Shown one piece after another: positions 54,481-61,537 of a stretch of 64,000 nucleotides of DNA. A model generated the notes under the pieces. It had not been told where the DNA came from. It did not search any database and was given only the letters and a program-made list of their open reading frames with translations. The translations under genes were made by a program, and so were the position numbers. The stretch is from NCBI GenBank assembly GCA_017540265.1, contig JAFYBJ010000015.1, positions 1-64,000 of the forward strand, read 5' to 3'. The stretch's first letter is position 1. Each line of letters begins with the position of its first letter. The DNA is from Lachnospiraceae bacterium (GTDB lineage Bacteria > Bacillota > Clostridia > Lachnospirales > Lachnospiraceae).

Positions 54481-56418
54481 TTACAATCCCGCCTGTATCG
54501 GCCAGATATAGACAGGTCTGTCATACACATACTGCTTAAGTTTTTCAAGCTGGTAGTATCCGTCCTCGGAAGCATCCCTTAAGAAGGGATACCTTCTGTA
54601 ATGCTGTTCCCACAAAGGTCCCCAGACATTCTCATAATATCCGAAATAAGAATCAGCCCGCCCGGGCTCAAAGCTCTCCGCTGAAAGAGCTAAGAGCTCC
54701 GCCTTAAAGGATTCCTTAAAACCTTCATTGCTCATAAGATAGGCAAAGCATCTCACGGGAAGCACCGTGGACTCCCTGTTTAAAAGTCCGCCTTCAATAT
54801 CTCCCGTATCCGCTATCGTATCCCTGTCCGCCCAGCCGCCGCAGTGATCGAGATCATTCATAGACATGCGGAAACGTCCGTCAGAATATCCGTCATCAAG
54901 CTTTTCTGAGGACTTCCACATGGTCCAGTTGTGCTTTGGCCAGTCATTATTTGAAAGCCAGCTTTCCGCGGCAAAATACGCGCAAAATGAATCAGGCTCC
55001 ACAAGCGCGGTAAATGCAGCATAATCTTCATCCGATGAAAGATCTTCATGGGTATCAAAGAAATCATATAGTTCTCTCGCATAATAAAGCTGGTCATCCA
55101 CCCCTTCCGGAAGCTTACCCTCATCGAGCTTGCCTTCCTTTCCGTCTTCAGCCTTATACAGTATAAGCTTATCCTCCGGGACTCCGTAAACATCCTTGAA
55201 ATAGTCACTTGAAAGATCGGAATACAATCCGTAAAGACCCCAGTACTCACCGTTTAAATATACTATTGCAGCTCTTCCCTTCTGCAGGGCCACTCTTCCG
55301 AATTCCCTCTCGTAAAGCATATCCTGTAAGAGCATATCCTCACACTTTGCCATAAAGCACGGGCCGCTCTGGCAGGGCCTTAGTATAAGGGTATCGAACT
55401 TATCTATCGTTTCTCCGGATACACTTACAAAATCCTCTCCGAAAAACGGGTATTCAAAACTTCCTTTCCCGTACTCTTTGCGCGCGTAAAGCCTTAACCC
55501 CTTCTGCAGACCGGCACGGCTTGACTGCCCCTGGGTCCTTAAGCCCGCCTCCTGTGAAAGTATCTCTGTTACGCTGCCGTCTGCCGAAACAGAAAGCACT
55601 GTTACCGAAGACTTCCTTTCCCAGTCTTTTCCGCGCATATTGTAATTTGCAGGCCAGAAATTCACATAGGTCTTTAACATAGCTTCATAGGATGTACCCT
55701 CTGAAAGGAATTCATTTACCTTATCCTCAAAAACCTGTCCCCTTACATATATGCCTTTCTCATGATCAAAAAGGCCATCCTCATCAGTCTGGATATTCAT
55801 GACGATAAGATCCCTGCCCGCAGCCGTAACGCTTTCGGTAAGTCCTTCTATATGCTCATCCATATCCCCGGTATAGTAAACAGCCGACTTATACGCACTT
55901 TCCCCGCCTTTGCCTGAAACCGCTGCCCTTATGATAAAGCATTTATCCACATCCTCATCAGCCGGCGCTTTTGCATCCGTAACAAAACCGCTTCCATCCT
56001 CTGCCGCTTCCAGACATTCCGGCGTGATAAGGAAGGGCTCTACTGCAGATGCACTGTTTTCATCGCCCGACCTGTCCCTTATGTAAAGACTTCCCTCATA
56101 GAGCATTTTCGAATCACTAAGAAGCGGGTCGCTTCCGTCAGTCGTATACCATATCTGCGGATCTTTAATCTTTCCGTCCTTTATTGAAACGGTTATCTCC
56201 GTACCTTCCTCATAGCAGCCGGAAGGCGGATATATTAAAAGCTCTGTCTTATCATCTGCTTTTGTATCCGCCGTAAGATCGACAGTCTCATGATCCGTGG
56301 CGGTATCTGCTGCATCTGTACTGCCGCAACTTACCGTAAGCAGGATAAGTAACAGCGGAATAAAAAAAGGGCGATAAACCCTTTTTTTGTTCCCGTTTTT
56401 TTCACGGGATTCAAACAT
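54481..56418 (-). CDS. CotH-kinase-family lipoprotein with chitobiase-like domain
   Basis: 645 residues from ATG 56418 (MFESREKNG), with AAAGGG 8 bases upstream. A lipoprotein signal (LLLILLTVSCGS) anchors it to the outer face of the membrane. Residues about 60-115 look like a chitobiase/beta-hexosaminidase C-terminal type domain (IWYTTDGSDPLLSD). Residues about 170-620 are the CotH kinase domain: LRTQGQSSRAGLQKGLRLYARKEYG, VYLNGEYWGLYGLY and MSMNDLDHCGGW, corresponding to the nucleotide and metal sites. CotH of Bacillus phosphorylates spore coat proteins; a surface lipoprotein would act on extracellular targets. The start overlaps the DUF6465-like gene by 8 bases. Confidence 0.88.
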   Translation of the reverse strand: MFESREKNGNKKRVYRPFFIPLLLILLTVSCGSTDAADTATDHETVDLTADTKADDKTELLIYPPSGCYEEGTEITVSIKDGKIKDPQIWYTTDGSDPLLSDSKMLYEGSLYIRDRSGDENSASAVEPFLITPECLEAAEDGSGFVTDAKAPADEDVDKCFIIRAAVSGKGGESAYKSAVYYTGDMDEHIEGLTESVTAAGRDLIVMNIQTDEDGLFDHEKGIYVRGQVFEDKVNEFLSEGTSYEAMLKTYVNFWPANYNMRGKDWERKSSVTVLSVSADGSVTEILSQEAGLRTQGQSSRAGLQKGLRLYARKEYGKGSFEYPFFGEDFVSVSGETIDKFDTLILRPCQSGPCFMAKCEDMLLQDMLYEREFGRVALQKGRAAIVYLNGEYWGLYGLYSDLSSDYFKDVYGVPEDKLILYKAEDGKEGKLDEGKLPEGVDDQLYYARELYDFFDTHEDLSSDEDYAAFTALVEPDSFCAYFAAESWLSNNDWPKHNWTMWKSSEKLDDGYSDGRFRMSMNDLDHCGGWADRDTIADTGDIEGGLLNRESTVLPVRCFAYLMSNEGFKESFKAELLALSAESFEPGRADSYFGYYENVWGPLWEQHYRRYPFLRDASEDGYYQLEKLKQYVYDRPVYIWPIQAGL

Positions 56419-56614
56419 TGACATCACCCTTTATCTTTCCCTGATCAGCGGCATAGTATACCTTCCCGTCCTCGGGCTTGATATAAACTTTTATATCCCT
56501 TAAATTGCCGCCCGCCTTTTTTTCCGCATCTTTACGTGCTTTAGCCGCAAGCGCACTCACTTCGCTCTTTTTGTCACCATATTCAAGATAGCTTCTTACT
56601 TTTACATCTGCCAT
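56411..56614 (-). CDS. Small DUF6465-like protein
   Basis: 67 residues. It contains VRSYLEYGDKKSEVSAL, a helix of Ala/Lys (AAKARKDAEKKAG) and NLRDIKVYIKPEDGKVYYAAD. This pattern resembles DUF6465, a small family known from Lachnospiraceae and relatives; recognition is from memory of the IKVYIKPE-x-VYY segment. The function is unknown. It has its own promoter and a GGAGG ribosome site, and is followed by the CotH-kinase gene on the same mRNA. Confidence 0.75.
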   Translation of the reverse strand: MADVKVRSYLEYGDKKSEVSALAAKARKDAEKKAGGNLRDIKVYIKPEDGKVYYAADQGKIKGDVNV

Positions 56615-56657
56615 TATTATTCCTCCATTGCAATCTCTTGCATAAACCTACCCGTAA

Positions 56658-56685
56658 ATTTTACCTTACTGTGTTCTTCTGTCAA
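56658..56685 (-). promoter_or_regulatory. Promoter of the DUF6465-cotH pair
   Basis: TTGACA (56680-56685, perfect) and TAAAAT (56658-56663) are 16 bases apart on the minus strand, in the gap after argS. Confidence 0.75.
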
Positions 56686-56709
56686 GCCCTGCACGTCGAA
56701 GACGTTTGA

Positions 56710-58482
56710 TTACATTCTATCCGGCGCTTCAAATCCAAGAAGCTCTGTACAGCACTCAAACATATTAAGTACCATCTTAAGCAAGGCTATATATGCAGCC
56801 GTCTTCTCCTTATCAGCTTCCGACAATATCTTCGTCTCATGATAGAAGGAATTGAAATCATTTGCGAGGGCATATGCAAACGCGCAGACCCTGTGGGGCG
56901 CCCTTTCCTTAAATGCCGTCTCTATCATTCTCGAAAAATCCGTCATATCAAGAAAGACTTTTCTTGCCGGGCTTCCGGCTTCCAGCGCCTTCTTAATATC
57001 TCCTTCCGGCTTATCGTCACCTTCCGCTTCATATCTTGCAAGTATGGACTTTATGCGCACCATGGTATAAAGAAGGTACGGGCCCGTATCTCCTTCAAAT
57101 GCAGTAAACCGATCCACATCAAAAACATAATCCTTTGATGCCTGATTTGAAAGATCTCCGTATTTTACAGCGGCCACGGCGGTAAGCATCGCCGTGCGCT
57201 CCGCTTCTTCCTCCGGAAGATCCTTATTCTCCTTTATCTTTTCATACATCTTATCCTTAATGTCTGAGATGAGCTTTTCAAGTCTTAACACTCCGCCGTC
57301 ACGTGTCTTGAAGGGTTTCCCTCCGGGGCCGTTCATTGTACCGAAGCCTATAAACTCAAGTCCCGTGTTTTCACCCGCAAGGCCGGCTTTCTTCGCAGTC
57401 CTGAACACCTGTATAAAATGGAGTTCCTGTCTTTTATCAACCACGTAAAGTATGGCATCCGGGGAGAAATGTTCTTCCCTGTACATGATGGTTGCCAGAT
57501 CCGTGGTCTCGTAATTTGCCGCACCGTCGGATTTAAGCACTATGCAGGGAGGCAGTTCTTTTTTATCACTTTCCTCCGCAATATCGACAACCAGCGCACC
57601 CTCGGAAATATGCGCAATGCCGTCTGCTTTCATCTTTTCAACCATCCCGGGTATCATGTCATGTACATCCGACTCACCCATCCAGAGATCAAAGCTCACG
57701 CCAAGCTTATCATAGTTTTTCTTAAGATCTGCAACCGACACCTCAAGTATCTTCTGCCACAGCGCCCTTAAGCCCCTCTCTCCGTCCTGAAGAGCCTTTG
57801 TATTTGCAAGGGCTTTTTTCTTGTATTCCTCATCTGTCTTGCATCTTCCGCTGGCTGCAGGATATATCTCCTCAAGCTCCGAAATGGTAAAAGGAGGCTC
57901 CCCCGGATACTCACCCGTATAGGACTCATCGAAATATACAAGCTCAGGCTTTCTTTCCTTAAGCTCTGTGATTATCTGTCCCATGGGCATTCCCCAGTCA
58001 CCAAGATGTACATCGCCTATGACCTTATGGCCCGCAAAACGTGATATACGCTTTATGCTCTCTCCTATTATTGCCGGTCTCAGATGTCCCACATGAAGAG
58101 GCTTTGCAACATTAGGTCCGCCGTAATCCATTACCAGGGTAAGTGTTTTGCCGGTGTTCTCATATCCGAATCTCTCTGACACTGACATTTCCTTAACGTA
58201 AGAGCCAAGAAAAGCTTCAGAAATATCAAGATTGATAAATCCCGGCTTTACAACAGATACTTTTGAAAAAAACTCCGATCCTTCAAGGGCCGCAGCCACT
58301 TCCTCAGCTATCTGCAGGGGAGCCTTTTTATACTGCTTTGCACATGACATGGCGCCGTTGCACTGGAATTCACAAAGATCCGGGCGCGAGCTTACGTTCA
58401 CTCTCCCGCATTCTGCCGGATATCCGGCTTTCTCAAAAGCCTTTCCGGTTTCCTCTTCAAGCAGTGTGATAAATCTCTTCAT
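56710..58482 (-). CDS. argS: Arginyl-tRNA synthetase
   Basis: 590 residues. Class I motif NVAKPLHVGHLRPAIIGESIKRI (HIGH as HVGH), HLGDWGMPMGQIITEL, and the C-terminal DALR anticodon domain (YALANDFNSFYHETKIL) are intact. It charges tRNA with arginine. GAGAGG precedes the ATG and queH ends 8 bases upstream. A short ACGTC/GACGT hairpin follows the stop but lacks a T run. Confidence 0.97.
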   Translation of the reverse strand: MKRFITLLEEETGKAFEKAGYPAECGRVNVSSRPDLCEFQCNGAMSCAKQYKKAPLQIAEEVAAALEGSEFFSKVSVVKPGFINLDISEAFLGSYVKEMSVSERFGYENTGKTLTLVMDYGGPNVAKPLHVGHLRPAIIGESIKRISRFAGHKVIGDVHLGDWGMPMGQIITELKERKPELVYFDESYTGEYPGEPPFTISELEEIYPAASGRCKTDEEYKKKALANTKALQDGERGLRALWQKILEVSVADLKKNYDKLGVSFDLWMGESDVHDMIPGMVEKMKADGIAHISEGALVVDIAEESDKKELPPCIVLKSDGAANYETTDLATIMYREEHFSPDAILYVVDKRQELHFIQVFRTAKKAGLAGENTGLEFIGFGTMNGPGGKPFKTRDGGVLRLEKLISDIKDKMYEKIKENKDLPEEEAERTAMLTAVAAVKYGDLSNQASKDYVFDVDRFTAFEGDTGPYLLYTMVRIKSILARYEAEGDDKPEGDIKKALEAGSPARKVFLDMTDFSRMIETAFKERAPHRVCAFAYALANDFNSFYHETKILSEADKEKTAAYIALLKMVLNMFECCTELLGFEAPDRM

Positions 58483-58490
58483 CTTGTCTT

Positions 58491-59231
58491 CTACCTCTCA
58501 TTTTTTTTCTTTTCTCTTTCAGCCTTCGAAAAAGCGCATCCGCAGAAATCCTGCCTGTAAAGTCCATAGGCTGTGGAAAGTTCTATGGAACGCTTATAGC
58601 CGTCTTTTTTCTTAAAATCCGACGGTAAAAATCTCACTCCGTATTCAAGCGCTGCTTCCTGCCCCAGATGGTTTAAAAGGGCTGCATTTTTCATGGGCGA
58701 GATGGTAAGCGTGGTCGTAAAGCAGTCAAACCCGTTTGCCGCAGCGTACTCTGCAGTCTTATAAAGCCGCAGGCGAAAACATCTTATACATCGCCTTCCG
58801 CCCTCGGGTTCTTTTTCAAAACCTCTTACAGCTTCCAAAAAAGCACCGGGCTCATATTCGCCTTCAACAAATTCTATTGCCTTAAGCCTTTCTCCCTTTA
58901 AGCCGTCTGCTTCCCGCGGATGTCCTGAAAGCGCCGTTGTCTTTCCCTCTGTCTCATAATTATAGCAGGTGATAAGCCTCTCAAGTTCCTCTGCTCTTTT
59001 TTTATATTCCGACTTATCACTTATATTGGGATTATAAAAAAAATCCGTAATATCAAAGAAAAGAGAAAGATATTCAAGACAAGCACTCGAGCACGGTGCG
59101 CAACAGCTGTGCAGCAGGAGTTTTTCCCTCCTGCCGCTTTTTAGCATATCCTCTATGTAAGAAACACCGGCTTCCCTGAAACCTTTTCCCCTTAAGGCTA
59201 ACAGTTCTTCGTCATATATTGTATTTTGCAC
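58491..59231 (-). CDS. queH: Epoxyqueuosine reductase QueH
   Basis: About 246 residues from GTG 59231, chosen because GGAGAAG lies 6 bases before it; ATG 59261 and ATG 59288 are in frame but have weaker sites. The QueH (DUF208) cysteines are LLLHSCCAPCSSA (C43, C44, C47), RCIRCFRLRL and QDFCGC, which hold an iron-sulfur cluster and a second metal. It performs the last step of queuosine synthesis in tRNA, in bacteria lacking the cobalamin enzyme QueG. It overlaps the EAL-domain gene end by about 20 bases. Confidence 0.93.
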   Translation of the reverse strand: MQNTIYDEELLALRGKGFREAGVSYIEDMLKSGRREKLLLHSCCAPCSSACLEYLSLFFDITDFFYNPNISDKSEYKKRAEELERLITCYNYETEGKTTALSGHPREADGLKGERLKAIEFVEGEYEPGAFLEAVRGFEKEPEGGRRCIRCFRLRLYKTAEYAAANGFDCFTTTLTISPMKNAALLNHLGQEAALEYGVRFLPSDFKKKDGYKRSIELSTAYGLYRQDFCGCAFSKAEREKKKNER

Positions 59232-61467
59232 TGAATTCTTCTCCGGGAACAGGCTTTGCATAATAATATCCCTGGACATATCTGACACCTATACTCCTTA
59301 AGAACTCAACCTGTTCGGCCGTTTCCACACCTTCGCATATGATATCCATACCTATTGCCTTTATAATATCCACAGTCTTCTCAAGTATGATCTTACTCTT
59401 TTCATTATCCGTCTTATCCTCGAAAAATAGCCTGTCTATCTTTATGACGTCAAAAGGCACATCGATCAGCATATTAAGGGAAGAATAACCCGAACCGAAA
59501 TCATCCATATCCAGTCTGACACCGCATTTTTTGAGCTTGTTTAAGACAGCCATCATATTCTCCCTGTCCTCTTCAAAAACACTTTCAGTGATCTCAAGCT
59601 CAATAAGTTCGCCGGGAACCTTGTATTTCTTTAAGATATCCACCACATTATCCAGATATTCCGGATTGTGCAAAAGCACCCTCGACTGGTTCACGGATAT
59701 AGGATACACCTTCTTTCCCGCATTCTTTAAATCCATAAGCCTCTTGCACACTTCTTCAAGCATATAAAAATCAAGCGATCCTATAAAACCGTTCTTTTCA
59801 AAGAGTGGGATAAATTCATCCGGTCTTACAATGGTCCCGTCTTCCTTCACCCAGCGGACAAGAGCCTCTCCGCCGCATATACAGTCGTTTACAATATCCC
59901 ATTTTCCCTGGATATAAACCTTAAACTCGCCTTTTGCAAGGGACTTCTGCATCTGGGATTCTATCTGTCCTACTTTTTTTATATCTTCGGCAATGCTTTC
60001 CGAATAAACAAGACGATTACGCTTATCATCGCCCTTTAACATTCGTCTTGCGGCATTTGCATTGTCTATCATCACATCAATATTCTTTTCCTGCTTTCTT
60101 ACCTGATAATACCCTGCCTTGAAGCGGATAGGATAACGCACGCCTATGCCTCTTGCATCGGCGTTGACTGCAGCCCTGTAGTTTTCGATACGTTTGTCCA
60201 TACCGGGATCGTTTACAAGAATGGCAAGAAACTGATCTGCATTTATATGTACCGCAAGTTCCCTGGCTTCAAAGCATTTTTTGAAATCCTCCACGCAGAC
60301 AGAAAGCAACGCATCAGCTTTTTCACGTCCGTAAGATTCATTTATAAAGCGGAAATTAACTATATCATAACGACAGATCATAAACGGGATTTCTTTATTC
60401 TGATCCATGATCTGCCTTGCAAATTCCCTGAAGTAGTGCTGGTTATATCCTCCGGTCACGGGATCTTTATAAGCAAGCTTCTCGGCATTCAGATTAGCCC
60501 TGCTCGAAGTCACCCACACGTATACAACCGCAGCCAGCATGAGCATGGACACGAGTATGCAGGCAACGGTGCTCCTGAAAAGTAACGGCCTCATCCTCTT
60601 TTCCATATCATCACCGTTATATATGGTCACCAGAAAAATATCATCCACATCATCCACAGCGGTATAAGCCACTTCCATCATCCTGCCGTCGGCGCATCGC
60701 ATCTTCTTTATTCCCTTTTTTCCCGTGCCGATAGCTGAAGTGATGTTGCTTATATTGCTTCTTATATCCGCGCTCTTATCGCTCCTCTCCTCTAACAGTT
60801 CAGCAAGCTTTAAAGGAGCAGGAGCCTTCCCGTCTTCAACTGCATCGGAAATGATCTCTCCCCTTCTGTTTACCAGCAGGCGTTCATTTCCGGCAAGACT
60901 GTCCACCGACATCAGATCACTGCATTTTATCATGACAAAAATATATCCCTGTATGGAGGAACCGAAAAAGACCGGAGACGCCGCTAAAAGGCTCGAACCG
61001 TTTATCTGTCTTATCATTTCCGGTGCCGCACCGGCATAAATCATATCCCTGCCGTACTTTAATCCGTCAAGAGCCTCAAACAAAGATCTGTCTTCACCCT
61101 CTCCGTATGGTGCGCCGTCTAAATATACCCGTCCCACAGTATCAGTATATCCTATCAGCGAATACTCATTCTGGCTCCTGCCGTAATTCTCCGCATCAAG
61201 TATTTTTTCTTCATTAACGGGATGCTGTGCTAAAAGATTGGAAGCATTGAGCACTGTCCGCCCCTCTTCCATTATCAGATGTCCCAGTATCACGGACTTT
61301 GTCTCATTTTCGCTTCTGTGCTCCTCCGTAAGCTCATTCCTGTAACTGCGCCTTACGGAAAAGATCATGCTTATGCATATGACAACACAGGCGGATAATA
61401 TGATAAATCCGCCCACAAGAACGCTCATCAGTATCTTTGTGTTTTTATTATTTCCCGCGATGTTCAT
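59212..61467 (-). CDS. Membrane c-di-GMP phosphodiesterase (sensor, degenerate GGDEF, active EAL)
   Basis: 751 residues. Two membrane helices (about 14-36 and near 300-320) flank an extracellular Cache-like sensor. The GGDEF domain (about 335-485) has INADQF in place of the GGDEF signature, so it should not make c-di-GMP. The EAL domain (about 500-745) keeps EALVRW, VNQSR, LEITES, DDFGSGYSSL, KIDRLFF, CEGVETAEQ and QGYYYAKP, the metal- and substrate-binding residues, so it should hydrolyse c-di-GMP. This links with cheV as part of motility and surface-life control. It precedes queH with overlap. Confidence 0.95.
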   Translation of the reverse strand: MNIAGNNKNTKILMSVLVGGFIILSACVVICISMIFSVRRSYRNELTEEHRSENETKSVILGHLIMEEGRTVLNASNLLAQHPVNEEKILDAENYGRSQNEYSLIGYTDTVGRVYLDGAPYGEGEDRSLFEALDGLKYGRDMIYAGAAPEMIRQINGSSLLAASPVFFGSSIQGYIFVMIKCSDLMSVDSLAGNERLLVNRRGEIISDAVEDGKAPAPLKLAELLEERSDKSADIRSNISNITSAIGTGKKGIKKMRCADGRMMEVAYTAVDDVDDIFLVTIYNGDDMEKRMRPLLFRSTVACILVSMLMLAAVVYVWVTSSRANLNAEKLAYKDPVTGGYNQHYFREFARQIMDQNKEIPFMICRYDIVNFRFINESYGREKADALLSVCVEDFKKCFEARELAVHINADQFLAILVNDPGMDKRIENYRAAVNADARGIGVRYPIRFKAGYYQVRKQEKNIDVMIDNANAARRMLKGDDKRNRLVYSESIAEDIKKVGQIESQMQKSLAKGEFKVYIQGKWDIVNDCICGGEALVRWVKEDGTIVRPDEFIPLFEKNGFIGSLDFYMLEEVCKRLMDLKNAGKKVYPISVNQSRVLLHNPEYLDNVVDILKKYKVPGELIELEITESVFEEDRENMMAVLNKLKKCGVRLDMDDFGSGYSSLNMLIDVPFDVIKIDRLFFEDKTDNEKSKIILEKTVDIIKAIGMDIICEGVETAEQVEFLRSIGVRYVQGYYYAKPVPGEEFSAKYNI

Positions 61468-61476
61468 TATTTTTAA

Positions 61477-61506
61477 ATTTTACCACAAACACCTGTCCGA
61501 TGTGAA
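61477..61506 (-). promoter_or_regulatory. Possible promoter of the EAL-domain gene (nearly leaderless)
   Basis: TTCACA (61501-61506) and TAAAAT (61477-61482) are 18 bases apart on the minus strand. The predicted start lies only about 3 bases before the ATG at 61467, and no ribosome site is seen there. Confidence 0.4.
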
Positions 61507-61537
61507 ATGCGCACGCCTCCCCGGATACTTTTTGCCT

